From Saccopteryx bilineata (taxonomy: Eukaryota > Chordata > Mammalia > Chiroptera > Emballonuridae): a stretch of 64,000 bases of DNA. Positions 32,300 to 43,567 of this stretch are shown one piece after another (position 1 is the stretch's first letter; each line of letters starts with the position of its first letter). The stretch is from assembly GCF_036850765.1 (NCBI RefSeq), contig NC_089493.1, positions 298,145,849-298,209,848 of the forward strand, given 5' to 3'. The notes beneath the pieces are model-generated. The model was not told where the DNA came from and made no database searches. It saw only the letters and a list, made by a program, of their open reading frames with translations. Both the position numbers and the translations under genes were made by a program.

Positions 32300-32660
32300 T
32301 TTTTTTTCTTTAAGTGAGAGAAGGGGAGATAGAGAGACATACTCCTGCATGCGCCCCGACTGGGATCCACCCAGCAACCCCTGTCTGGGGCCAATGCTCT
32401 GCCCATCTGGGGCCATGCTCGCAACCAAGCTATTTTTAGCACCTGAGGCGGAATCTCCACAGAGAGATCCTCAGTGCCTGGGCCGATGCTCTTGAGCCAG
32501 TTGAGCTGTGGCTGCGGGAGGGGAAGAGAGAGGGAGAGAGAGGAGAGGGAGGGGTGGAGAAGCAGATGGGCACTTCTCCTGTGGGCCCTGACCCGCAGTC
32601 GAACCCAAGACATCCACACACTGGGCTGACGCTCTACCCCTGAGCCAGCCGGCCAGGGCC
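32300..32660 (-). repeat. VES-like SINE
   Basis: Antisense: TTTAAGTGAGAGAAGGGGAG, CCCGACTGGGATCCACCCAG, GGAGAAGCAGATGGGCACTT and GAGCCAGCCGGCCAGGGC. The CTCF-like motif is disrupted in this copy. Confidence 0.92.
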
Positions 32661-32999
32661 TGCACTTTGTATCTTTGTGTCTCTGTCCAAGGGCGGGCTG
32701 TGGGCCGACAGTGGCAACACCGGCAGGAACCCCACACTCCACTGCGTTCATTCAGTGTCTCACCAACTTCCTGCCACCCTCTCCGCTCCTGGAGCCGGAG
32801 GGAGACCCAGTCACTCAGCTTCCTCCCGCTCCTGAGCCGGCCACGAGTGTGTCTTGTCTTCTGCACCCATTTTTTTTTTTAACCTTTCCCACGTTTAGTC
32901 GATTGAGTGCTCAGTTCTTCCTGGAAAGACTTCCAGCCCAGTTGAAATTCCTTCGCTGAGTTGTAGCTGCTCAATCTGTTGAAATTTCAAGGGGGGAGA

Positions 33000-33584
33000 T
33001 CAGGGGTATCTCTCATGCGCCATTATCGTAACGTTATATTTGTTTCTTTTTTTGGCATGTATTTTCCTGATTTCCTAACACCATTTATTGAATATATTCT
33101 TGCCTCCTTTATCATATATTTATTACCTTGATCATATATTTGTAGATGTATTTGTGGCCTTCCTATTTTGTTTTATTGATCTCTGTGCCTGTTTTTATGC
33201 CAGCTCCATGCTATTTTGATATCGGGGGTGATAACCTCCAACTTTGTTGTTCTTTCTCAAGATTGCTGAGGCTGCTTGAGGTTTCTTGTGGTTCCCTAGA
33301 CATTTTTGGAATATTTGTTCTAGTTCCGTGAAACACACATTGCTATTTTTGATAGGAATTGCAATGAATTTATAGGTTGCTTTGGGTAGTATCGACATTT
33401 TAATTTTGTTCATTCTTCCTATCCATGAGCATGGTTTATGCTTCCATTTATCTGGATCTTCTTTAAAATTTCTCTCTTCGATGTCTTATCGTTTTCTGAA
33501 CACAAGTCTCTGACATCCTTCATTAAATTTATGCCTAGGTGTTTTTATTTATGCAGTTATAAATGGAAAACAGCACATTTCCTT
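33000..33584 (-). mobile_element. L1 ORF2 fragment (after the RT domain)
   Basis: Minus-strand reading contains [34 protein letters not shown] and an RKNNKVGG stretch, the region between the reverse transcriptase and the cysteine motif. Stops and frameshifts are present. Confidence 0.85.
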
Positions 33585-33587
33585 TTT

Positions 33588-33972
33588 TTTCCTCTTTTTT
33601 TTTTTTTTTTTTGTATTTTTCTGAAATGAAAAGTGGGGAGGCAGAGAGACAAACTCCCGCATGCACCCGACTGGGATCCACCCGGCATGCCCACCAGGGG
33701 GCGATGCTTTGCCCATCTGGGGTGTTGCTCTGTTGCATCCAGAGCCATTCTAGCACCTGAGGTGGAGGCCATGGAGCCATCCTCAGCACCCGGGCCATCT
33801 TTGCTCCAGTGGAGCCTTGGCTGCGGGAGGGGAAGAGAGAGACAGAGAGGAAGGAGAGGGGGAGGGGTGGAGAAGCAGATGGGCGCTTCTCCTGTGTGCC
33901 CTGGCCGGGAATCAAACCCGGGACTCCTGCACGCCAGGCTGACGCTCTACCACTGAGCCAACCGGCCAGGGC
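33588..33972 (-). repeat. VES-like SINE in L1
   Basis: Complete antisense copy with T tail at 33589-33612. Flanks ACAGCACATTTCC and ACAACACATTTCT are an imperfect duplication. CTCF-like motif CCACCAGGGGGCGA at 33691-33704 (plus orientation). Confidence 0.95.
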
Positions 33973-34089
33973 CCACAACACATTTCTTTACAGAAAAGAA
34001 GAATGTGCAATATTTCCACCACACTCATGTTTACTTCTGCCGAGGCTTATAGACCTTTGACTGGGCAACCCCTTCCCTAACATCGTGCA

Positions 34090-34220
34090 TAGATTTCTAT
34101 TACATTTATTCACTTCTTTATTTAAGATTTACTTCTGGACACCATCCTGGCCCTGTTCTTGGCACTGGGGGTACATTGCCAAGATAGGACACGACAGATG
34201 AGGTCCCTGCCCTGTGTCAC
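34090..34220 (-). repeat. L2-like fragment
   Basis: CTGGCCCTGTTCTTGGCACT, GGGGGTACATTGCCAAG, AGATGAGGTCCCTGCCC. Confidence 0.55.
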
Positions 34221-34244
34221 GTGGGGCCCACACTAGACTATGTG

Positions 34245-34400
34245 CCCCGGCGGTCACAGCCCAGCCCCTGAAGCCAGGCTGCCTCGGACCCAGTCCCAGC
34301 CAGGTGCCCTTGGGAAGACTGCCAGACTCCTCAGTGACTTGGTTTCTCTCACCTGTAAAATGGGGTGTTTATTTTTCTCCCAGTGTTAACAGTAGGATAA
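34245..34400 (+). repeat. MIR SINE fragment
   Basis: AGCCAGGCTGCCTCGGACCC, GACTTGGTTTCTCTCACCTG, TAAAATGGGGTGTTTAT. Confidence 0.75.
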
Positions 34401-34404
34401 AATG

Positions 34405-35108
34405 AGTCAGGCAGCTTTCTCCCCATACACCCCTAATAAACGGGAACTTTCGTTCCCCGACTCTGCACCTCACGCAGGACCGGCGTCATGTGTGTGTGGC
34501 TGTATCGGGCCCCACACTGAGGCGTTGTTTCATGCTCTGCCGTCGCTGTTCTGAATTTCTGAATTTTTGAGTGTTTTTATTTTTGCATCAAGCTCTGCAA
34601 ATGTGTCTAGTCATGATGACCACACATTAAATATCCAATATGATACGTCTTTGAAAAGAAAAGTCTTTTGAAAGAATGAGTAAGTGGATGAATTTAGCCA
34701 ACCATGTTTTCCAGTTAAGCATCCACTGACCTCTAAAGAGCCAGTCAGGTGGCAAAATTAATCTCGAGTGTTGACTCATCCTGCCCCTTCCCTGGAACCA
34801 ACAGCCTGTCCTAGGATGTTAGAGTTCTTCTCATCCAACCTGCCCACTTCCCAGGACACTGGGACCCTGACAGGCAGCCAAGGTGTGCCGTGCAGCCAGC
34901 AAAGGACCCGGTGCCAATCCCCACTCTCCAAACCACAGCCTGCCTGTGTCCAGGGAGTCCCTCTTCCCTCCCTGTCAGCGTCCTGGGCTGAGCCATCCCT
35001 GGTTCCCTCATCTCCATTCTACAGAGGATGGAAACAGAAGCTTGGACACTATAAGCTTCCTTCAGAGCCTCCATACAACCCAGTAACCTTGCTCCACCCA
35101 GTTTCTGG
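34405..35108. other. Unclassified single-copy DNA
   Basis: No exon or clear repeat recognised. Confidence 0.35.
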
Positions 35109-35111
35109 GTT

Positions 35112-35479
35112 TTGGGGTTTTTTTTTGGGGGGGGTGTATTTTTCTGAAGCTGGAAACGAGGAGGCAGTCAGACAGATTCCCGCATGTGCCCAACCGGGAT
35201 CCACCCGGCATGCTCTGCCCATCTGGGGCGTTGCTCTGTTGCGACCAGAGCCATTCTAGTGCCTGAGGCAGAGGTCATAGAGCCATCCTCAGCACCCGGG
35301 CCAACTTTGCTCCAATGGAGCCTCGGCTGCGGGAGGGGAAGAGAGAGACAGAGAGGAAGGAGAGGGGGAGGGGTGGAGAAGCAGATGGGCGCTTCTCCTG
35401 TGTGCCCTGGCCGGGAATCCAACCCGGGTCCTCTGCACGCCAGGCTGACACTCTACCACTGAGCCAACCAGCCAGGGCC
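35112..35479 (-). repeat. VES-like SINE with target duplication
   Basis: Flanked by CCCAGTTTCTGG on both sides (about 35098 and 35479). The usual CCACCAGGGGGCG segment is deleted: CCGGCATGC joins directly to TCTGCCCATC. Confidence 0.93.
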
Positions 35480-35799
35480 CCAGTTTCTGGTTTTATAAAG
35501 AGTCTCGCCACAGCCCCGAACTCTACACTAAGTATTTTTGGAGTGGCTAGTCAAATAAGGTCATTCCACGAAGAATCTGAGAATGGTGCCCCTAACGGCA
35601 GCCCACGCGCTGACTTCTGCCTGCTGAGAGCAGTGAGCGAAGGTACAGTCACCTCCCCCTGCTCTGTATGCCCAGTCAGTGAGGGTGGGGCCCTTGACTC
35701 CTCAGCGTCCATCGAGAGTCTACAACACACAGGCTCTGGGCAGAAACCAGTGGTGCCGACAGAGGCAAAACGTACCCAGGGACCTGCCCTTCTAAGAAG

Positions 35800-36030
35800 A
35801 GAAGCAGATGAGAAACTAAGTAACTAAACAAACAGCACATGGCACACCAGGGGTGCTCGGGGCTGCGGAGAAAAATGAGCATGGGCGGGGCAGAGGCAAC
35901 GAGCGTTTCGGAGCGGAGATTTCCATGATGCGGGGTGTTGGGCAAGCCTCAATGAAGAGACCATAAGTAAGACCCGGTTAGAGGCAGCGACCTAGAGCAA
36001 GAACGTTCTGGGCAGAGGGGGAAGCCAGGG
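35800..36030 (-). repeat. L2-like LINE, antisense
   Basis: ACACCAGGGGTGCTCGGGGC, GTTGGGCAAGCCTCAATGAA, GAGCAAGAACGTTCTGGGCA. Confidence 0.5.
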
Positions 36031-36039
36031 GGAAGACAC

Positions 36040-37310
36040 CTTGAGGCGTTATCACCGGTTCACACTGGATAGAGACTTCTGAAAGGACAGGGGAGCTGTG
36101 TCAAAGCTCCTGCCCTCTCTTCTCCAGCCCCCGTCTCCGTCTGGTCTCCGTCTAGCTGCCCACAGACAAATCCAGCCTGTAGGTTTCTGAACCATTGTTC
36201 ACTGAGTCTCCCTACCCTTGGCCACAACTTGATTTACTGTCATGGTGGAATCCGTGTTTTGTTTCTGTTTGGGGTGGTCACATTCCAACAACAGAGGTCA
36301 CAACAAACTTTTCAGGAGCTAACTTGACTTGAGACATCAAAACCTGTACTCACTGGGCCCACAGGACTCTTCGCAATCACCTGTGCCTTTAGGAACCACG
36401 GCCTCCGTGTTCATCCCAGACCACGCCTGGCCCAGCAGACTGCTGCCCAAAGCAGATGTGCCTGGCCCTGGGTGCCTTCTTCACCCCACAGCACCCAATG
36501 CCCGCCTCGGGGAGCCACCAACAAGACTGACAACGCCCCTTGTTCGGCAGGAGGGACAGAGGTCCCCACCAACTTGGGAGACCTGAACCCCCCCTGGGGA
36601 AAGCCCAGCCAGTCTCTTCTCCCCAGAAGTGGATGTTAGAGGGGAGAAGGAGTTGTGGAGGATCAGAGAGGGGTCTGAGGCTTCTCTGAACCCATCAATG
36701 TCCCTGCATTGGGCCACTGCTACAGCCACCCCTCACCCCCACCACCGAAATGTCTCTCTTTCCTCCGTATTTCTGCAGCAGCTTTAACTCTCCCACACAC
36801 TGTGCTGAGCTCAGACAGACTTCTGTCTTCTCAGTTCTGTTGAGGCCCCCAGAAGGGCCGTGTGGAAAATTCCCACCTGCGAAGAAGGTAGTCCCGGTTC
36901 GTCCCAGCTCTCCACGACAGCCCGGAGCCCACCTGCTTCGCCTTTGCATCCTTCACTCAGCCTTCAAACACGAGACTCCCCCTCCCCCAGACGGCTCCAA
37001 CATGGGTGTGCGCTTAGGTGGGGATGTCTGTCGTGTGAGTGGGATCTTTGTGCAGGGAGATGGGAATGACCTTGTGTTTTTTTCACGTCTTCCTGTGGAA
37101 TGAGAGGGACTTCGCGTGCCCGGGAGAGTGTGGGAGCGTGCCCTTAGGACTGGGTATTATGTGCCCTTGTAACAGTGGTGAGTGTGTCTGAGTGGCTGCA
37201 ACATCCTCATTCCTGACAGAAGGGGTTCCTGGAGCAAGCTGCTCTTAGCTAGCCTGCATCCCCTCAAAGGCACTCAGCTCCGGAACAAGTCCCCTCTGGA
37301 GTCCCCTCAG
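36040..37310. other. Unclassified single-copy DNA upstream of the GPR139 array
   Basis: No exon, promoter motif or repeat that I can name. Confidence 0.35.
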
Positions 37311-37313
37311 TCA

Positions 37314-38117
37314 ACACACACACACTCAGACACACACACTCAGACACACACACTCAGACACATGCACACACACTCACACATGCACACACACATACGCTCA
37401 GACACACACATGCACACACACTCAGACACATACATGCATACACACTCAGACACACACTCAGACACATGCACACACACTCACACATGCACACAGTCACACA
37501 CACTCAGACACATGCATGCACACACATTCACAAGCATATACTCAGACACACATGCACACACTGAGACACACGCACATACTCAGATACACGCACACACTCA
37601 CACACATGCACACACATGCGCTCACACACATGCACACACACACTCAGACACACATGCGCTCAGACACACACATGCACTCACTCAGACACACACATGCACA
37701 CACACTCAGACACACGCACACACCCAGACACGCACACACTCAGACACACACGTGCACACACACTCAGACACACGCACACACTCAGACACACGCACACACT
37801 CAGACACACACATGCACACACACTCAGACACACGCACACACTCAGACACACGCACACACTCAGACACACACATGCACTCACTCAGACACACACATGCACA
37901 CACACTCAGACACACGCACACACCCAGACACGCACACACTCAGACACACGCACACACTCAGACACACACATGCACACACACACTCAGACACACATGCGCT
38001 CAGACACACACATGCACACACACACAGACACACGCACACACTCAGACACACGCACACACATGCACACACACACTCAGACACACGCACACACATGCACACA
38101 CACTCAGACACATGCAC
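37314..38117. repeat. CA/CG-type tandem array upstream of GPR139
   Basis: Units built from ACTCAGACACACGCACAC and ATGCACACACACTCAGACAC blocks fill about 800 bp. Block 37661-37748 recurs at 37861-37948 (200-bp higher-order period). The plus strand is largely stop-free, which explains frames such as [12 protein letters not shown]. The array ends about 630 bp before the GPR139 start codon. Confidence 0.97.
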
Positions 38118-38377
38118 ACCTCCTTTCGAGCTCAGCCCCTCTGGTCCCCGAGAGCTGACGACCCTGGAGGATCCTCGGCGCTGCAACAGCCGCCCCTTCT
38201 CCGCAGCGCACAGGGTGCAGAGCGCTCGGTGGGGACGGGCTGGAGGACAGGTGGCCCGGAGGACAAGAAGGCGAACTGAGTACGAGCCGCCGCGGGAGAC
38301 GAGGGTCCGACCCACCCCGCGCCGCTGCCCCAGGGCGCGGAGGTCCGGGTGGCGCATTCCCGGGTCCCACCCCCCAG

Positions 38378-38388
38378 CCCCGCCCCCC
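38378..38388. promoter_or_regulatory. GC box (SP/KLF-type)
   Basis: CCCCGCCCCCC; sits about 360 bp upstream of the start codon. Confidence 0.45.
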
Positions 38389-38535
38389 GCCTTCCTCCGG
38401 AGCTCCGGGGTGGAACCGCTGCTCCTCTCCCGAAGCGGGAGCCTGCGGGAGCAGCAGCCAGGACCCTCCCCTGCTGCGCAGCCTCCTCCCCGCACACACA
38501 CTCCCTCCCCCCACCCCGCACCCAGGCGGCTGCTC

Positions 38536-38540
38536 ATTGG
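38536..38540 (-). promoter_or_regulatory. Inverted CCAAT box
   Basis: TCATTGGCTG matches the inverted CCAAT core favoured by NF-Y, within the CpG island and 207 bp before the start codon. Confidence 0.5.
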
Positions 38541-38746
38541 CTGCGGCGAGCGGCGTCCCGCGCCCCCGCCCACCTCCCCGGCTCCGGCTCCAAGGCCCGC
38601 GCGGAGCTGTCCGAGGTGGGAAGTGCACCCACCGGCCTCCCGAGTCCCCACGCCCCGCGGGAAGGCCGAGCCGGCAGGTGCGGAGGCCGCAGAGGGGACC
38701 GCGGCCAAGGGCAGGCGCAGGTCCTGCGGGGCGCGGCCGTGCGCCC

Positions 38747-38870
38747 ATGGAGCACGCGCACGCCCCCTCCGCCGCCAACAGCTCGCGGTCCTGGCCCCCC
38801 AGCTCGGCCTGCGGCCTGGGCTTCGTGCCGGTGGTCTACTACAGCCTCCTGCTGTGCCTCGGTTTACCAG
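38747..38870 (+). CDS. GPR139: GPR139 exon 1 (coding part), class A orphan GPCR
   Basis: The 41 whole codons begin [16 protein letters not shown] and end [20 protein letters not shown]. This matches what I know of the GPR139 amino terminus: a short extracellular tail with an N-glycosylation sequon (N11-S-S), then the start of transmembrane helix 1. The exon stops at a canonical donor, CAG|GTGAGG, one base into the next codon (phase 1), where the family continues with Ala-Asn-Ile. GPR139 is a Gq-coupled receptor of the plasma membrane, expressed mainly in habenula and other brain regions, and reported to respond to aromatic amino acids. ATG 38747 is the first in-frame ATG, with G at +4 but C at -3. 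The frame stays open for about 70 codons upstream, from a TTG at 38537, without an ATG. Exon 2, which would hold the rest of the receptor, lies beyond the window. Between Ser-rich tail and CGLGF the protein seems about one residue shorter than human. Confidence 0.93.
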
Positions 38871-38960
38871 GTGAGGGGCGCGGGCGGGGGGCGAGGCGGG
38901 GGAAGCGGGACGCCCCCCTAAGCGCCGGCGTCCCTGCGCGCGACCCACCTTCTCCGCGTG

Positions 38961-41740
38961 ATCCTGGGCGCCCTCTCTGGAAAAAAAAAAAGTTTAAGCC
39001 TAAAGGGCAACTGCGGACATTTCCAGATTGGGGGGGGGGGAGTTGCTGTAGCCGGTGGGACTCGTGTGCGTGTGTGTGTCTGTTGCACGCGTGTGTGCGG
39101 CGGGTGATGAGCAGCGTGTGAGTGTGGGTTGGAGGCTGCTGGGGAGGATGTGTGTGCGCGTCTGAAGGGACCGTTGTCTGCGAGGGCGTCCACGGAGGGC
39201 GTGTGTGTGACCCTGACTGCATCTCCGGGCGGATGGCTTTGTGGGGGCTGCACTTGTCCCGTCGTCCTCACGTTCACCGCTGCCCACGCGGGACCCTCTG
39301 CTCCGCCTCGTGCTCCTGCCCAGGGATCTGCGCCCAGACCAGACTGGAGATCCTGGTGTTGGGCAGGGGGAGGCGCTGGAATGGAGGAAGGACTGAGTCC
39401 CCGCTGCCCCCCAAAGCAGGATGGGTCTCCAGGGCAGCTAAGAAGAATGGAGGGGTGTCAGAAGGGTGCAGAGAAGCCTAGGCAGGCTGCCCAGGCCACC
39501 ACCTCAGGGGGTCAGAGTCTCCTTGACTCGCCTGGCTTTGCCATCTGGTCCACCAACCCTGGGCAGCTGTCCCGCGGCTGCAGAGGTCCGGCATCTTCAC
39601 ATCCTCTCCCAAGTGTGGCTGTGATTTGTGTTGAATTCCTCAAGAGAGCTGAGCTGTCCCGGGGACCGAGGGAGCAAGGGAGTGTGCTTTTGCCTGTGCG
39701 GGAGAGGGAGGGGTTTGCTGGTGCTCCGGCTTGAGATGGCCTGTCTTCCAGGGAGTGCCTGAGATGGTCTGTGTGACAGAAAGATTTCTAATGAGAGTTG
39801 CAGGCAGAGGGGGAGAGAGAGAAACAGGAGGGAACAGAAAGAGGGGAAATAATCCAGTGTACAGACTAGAATCTAGCCTCACCACCTCATCGTCTTCGGT
39901 ATCCTGGGATGCTGGAAACTTGGGACTTGTATTTCTGAGACCCTGCCTGAGATTTCCATTCCAAAACGGTCAGCGTGGTAGCGAGGGACCCTGATGAGGG
40001 AGTTGAAATAAACCCCCTCCCCCGTGAGGCAGGTGCCAGCAACCACCCATGTGTTAATTCCCCTTCCTGCGCCCTGTGAGTGATGAGGCTTCACTACTGG
40101 CTCATCGCTCTACCTGCCCAGAGAGCAAGGCTCAGCCCTGTTGGGGCCACTGCACATGTCCTTGTGCAGTAATTACCTGGAGCTGCAATTGATTTCGGGC
40201 CAGGTCGCACCTCCCTGCCTGCCCCCCTGGTCTCCGTCCAGAGGTCTCTTTGGGGGAGCCACTTTTTCAGAAGGTTGGTTATGGGTGACACTTGCTGAAC
40301 TAGAGAGGTGACAGGTCCCCTGTCCCCTGCTGCCCTCACACCAGAATGTGTCCACCCCATCCCCTCTGCTGTCTGAAGTAGCCGTGTCCCCATTGTCCCC
40401 ATTAAGGCACAGAGACATACACAGGGAGGCTGACCCAAAGTGGGGACAGGAAGATGGGGAGAAGGAGGGAAAACACAGAGCCTGAAACTCCTCCCGGTGG
40501 AAGTCAAGGCACCTCAGACCCTCACAGCCTAAATCCTTCCCGACCCACAGCATTGGCACCGACCTGTGCCAGGCATGGTGCTAAGCGTGGGCTCATCGAG
40601 GCTGAGCTCAGGGCTTGGAGACTTTAAATGTGGGGGCGGGACTGGACTGGGGGGGCCTTGGGTTGGGATTGGAGAGTGGAGGGCAGGGATGTGTTCATAC
40701 ACTCAACGAAGGTTATGACGACCTACTGTGTGCCAACGGCGGAGGTGGTGTCAGAGGGTCTCGGAGGCCCTTGGGCAGGCAGTCCACGAATTCACGGGGA
40801 TCACAAGCGTGAGCCCATCAGCTCAGAGGCAGCGACAGGTGCCCGACCCGGCATTCTGGAGAGGGGTGAGGGGAGAGGCTGCGTGTAGAAGGGTCCTGGG
40901 CTGGTAACGGCGGGCTTTGTTCATCGTTTGCAAGGTGATTCAAAGGTGAAAGTCACCCTAAGTCACTCATTCTCTTAAAACCACAAACGCAAGCAAATCT
41001 ACCCTGGTGACGAAGAATGAAGTCATCTGTGAGCCTCTTGTGTGTCTGTGCCCCCCCCCCCCCCCCGTCTCCACATCCGAGAAGCAGGCTTTACTGAGAG
41101 CCGCTCTCCCCGGCGTGGTAGTGAGAGTAAAGACGCTGACGGAGGTGACAGGACAAGGTGAGCCCAGCTCAGGGCCTGACACCCACGCCTGGCTGGCTGC
41201 TGGGCGGTTATTTCCGGCGACCGGGAAGCTGGTTTGGTTGTACGGAGCAGGGGGCTTGGTGAGACAGAGGAGGGACTGGGCGGCACACGAGGAAAGCCCT
41301 GAGCCCCGCACCTGCCCCTCTGCTCCTCATGCTGAGCTCACTGCAGTCTCCCCTCCCTTCCCAAACGCCAGCCTCAGCAGCACTTTAGCAAAGCCCTCAG
41401 TGCCCTGTGGCTGACTGGGAGGCCCAGCTGTGCCGGGTGCGAAATAACAGACTCCTTGGTAATATTGTTGAGAACTGAGATTTTGAGTGGAATCCTTTTT
41501 CCTGGCAGTGGACTCACACCAATTCTCAGCTCTCGCCGTGGAGAGATGTGGATGGGAAGTAAGGGAGAGATGAGGACGTGGGGACGAGGCAAGGGGGGAG
41601 CCAGTGACCAGGGGGAAACGCCATTGTCTCTCCCCACCCTCTAACTGCCCCCAGACAGATGACTCGAACTGTTCCGACCTGGCGTGCAGGGAGCTCTGAG
41701 GTGGAATTATGGACAGCGTGCAGCCTGAGACTTGAGAATT
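38961..41740. other. 5' intron, single-copy DNA
   Basis: GT-rich at 39060-39180. A poly(C) run of about 16 lies at 41051-41067. Possible L2 scraps at 40540-40760. No exon seen. Confidence 0.4.
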
Positions 41741-41875
41741 CCTAACCTCTCCATAACACGAACTTCTCTCCCTGTAAAATCGGAGGAACAGCAGCGCCCA
41801 CTGCCCACAAAAGCAGTGCGTGTTGAGTAAGGTTATCTGTGTAATAGTCCGTTTCACCGGGAGTGCCAGAAAGTC
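41740..41875 (+). repeat. MIR-like fragment
   Basis: CTCTCCCTGTAAAATCGGAG, GTTGAGTAAGGTTATCTGTG. Confidence 0.4.
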
Positions 41876-42299
41876 GCTGAACTAACTCAGTCCTCGAGGC
41901 CGGGTGCTCGGGGGTGAAAGCTGCCGGCACCGCTGGTCCTGAGACTCCATCTCGTTCCTTCTCTTTTCTAAGGAAGCCAGGGGCTTCTGACTTTCGAAAC
42001 ACGTGCAGTAAGCCGGCAGTGCCAACCGGGTGGCGTTGGGAGCAGCGGCGGGGCCAGGCGAGGGGGCAGGCAGGGCAGGAGGAAAGGATGAGCCTGCCCG
42101 CCTGGGAAGAGAGCAGGAGGGGGGCGGTTGAGCCCACTGGGCAGCACCAAGTGAAACCGACTCAGAGGGCAGTCTTCCAACCTTACTAAGGGAGATAAGG
42201 TGAGGAAGGGGCCGCCGGAAGCCACACGCCACCCAGCGGTGGGGAGCGTTTCCAGAACTGCTGCTTCCAAAACGGGGTGACAATGCCTGCCTTGGAGGG

Positions 42300-42304
42300 T
42301 GGGT

Positions 42305-42339
<35 letters not shown>

Positions 42340-42400
42340 GAGAGGCCCAGTCTGTAGACGGACGCGGGTCGTGCCTCGACCACTGAGCTAACGGAGCCCT
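42300..42400 (-). repeat. (GA)n and SINE head remnant
   Basis: A GA run (42306-42339) is followed by CGTGCCTCGACCACTGAGCT, which resembles the inverted head of a tRNA-derived SINE. Confidence 0.45.
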
Positions 42401-42454
42401 CCCTGAGTGCTGTCTTCTGCCGGTAAACATCTCTACAGAGAATGTAGGAAAGGG

Positions 42455-42680
42455 GTTAAGAGTACAGAATCTGGGGTGAGACCCCTGGGTTTTGAGTCCT
42501 GGCTTTGTGTGGCCTCAGACAAAGTGACTTTACCTGGTGCCTCAGTTTCCCCACCCACGAAGCACAGACACACACGGTATGGAACTCACAGGGTGACTGG
42601 GAGGGTTCAATGGGTTAAGCGTTTAGCACAATGTCTGGTGCACGTTAAGGACTCTGTAAGTTGTTTTTTATCATTTAGAA
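42455..42680 (+). repeat. MIR SINE, near complete
   Basis: GGGGTTAAGAGTACAGAATC, GGGTTTTGAGTCCTGGCTTT, CTCAGTTTCCCCACCC, TTAGCACAATGTCTGGTGCA. Confidence 0.85.
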
Positions 42681-42689
42681 ATTAGGAAA

Positions 42690-43562
42690 ATTTGCCAACT
42701 TGTGTAGGGACACCAGCTGACCCCTAATATCAAATCCAGTTAAAGATATTATAAGAAAAAAACAACTACAGACCAATATTCCTCCTTAACAGAGACATAA
42801 AAATCCTCAACAACATACAGCGTTGGCACATCTAATCAGGAATATATAAGAAGGGCACCACATCAAGATGAAGTTGGGTTTTCTCCAGAACTCCCAGTCT
42901 GGTTCAACATTGGAAAATCATTCACTGTGATTCACCGTATTAACAAACTCACAGAGGAGGTCCGTGTGAGCATCTCAACAGACGCATAAAAAGTATCTGA
43001 CAAAATCCAACATTCATGGATGATAAAAAATTTATCAAACTGGAGACAGAGATGGAACTTCTTTAAGATGATAAGGGACACCTTATCCAGCTCACATCAC
43101 ACTGAGTGCTGTGAGATGGCGTGCCCCCCCCCCCGAGATCTAGAACAAGGAAGGACATCTGCTCTCACCATTCCTATTCAACAATGTTCTGGAAGTCCTA
43201 GCCAGTGCAAGAAGGCAATCAATAAATGAATGAATAGATAGATAAATAAATAAATGGTATAACAGGAAGGAAGAAATTGAACTATTTCTGTTCACAGATG
43301 ACATAATTGCCTTCATAGAAAATCACAAAGGCGCCGTAAAAAAAAAGAACAAATAAGTTTGTTCAGCATCTGTGCACACTGTTATTATACAAAAAATGCT
43401 TTTGTATTTCCAGATATTAGCAATAAACCACTTGAAATTTATTTTAAAAAGGGGATTCTTAAAAAAAAATAGATTTCCGTATTTCCTTGAAAAAAACAGA
43501 ACAGACAACATTAGGCTCATACTCCCTGAAGATAGTGATTGGCTGGAGCTGAGTGAGACATA
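42690..43562 (+). mobile_element. Old degenerate L1 ORF2 (reverse transcriptase region)
   Basis: AACTACAGACCAATATTCCT, AATCCTCAACAACATACAGC, CTCACCATTCCTATTCAACA and TAGCCAGTGCAAGAAGGCAA follow L1 ORF2. At 43282-43314 the sequence reads LFLFTDDIIAF, the (F/Y)xDD catalytic block of the reverse transcriptase. Many stops and indels make it inactive. Confidence 0.85.
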
Positions 43563-43567
43563 GGCTG

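Larger units (their letters stand above)
38125..38960. promoter_or_regulatory. CpG island with GPR139 promoter
   Basis: High GC and undepleted CpG (for example GGCTGCGGCGAGCGGCGTCC at 38540). GC-box clusters include CCCCGCCCCC at 38378-38387 and CGCCCCCGCCCACCTCCCC at about 38561. No TATA box is evident, as expected for a dispersed CpG-island promoter. Confidence 0.85.

Noticed and set aside
37314..38117. CRISPR-like repeated array
   Set aside because: Repeats are contiguous low-complexity units without unique spacers, in a mammalian genome.
37182..38948. Frames of 365, 452 and 356 codons around the CA array
   Set aside because: Each is mainly the CA/CG array joined to GC-rich promoter sequence; no domain or conserved protein is seen.
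42690..43562. Possible functional reverse transcriptase
   Set aside because: Although the TDD catalytic block survives, the L1 is full of stops and frameshifts.
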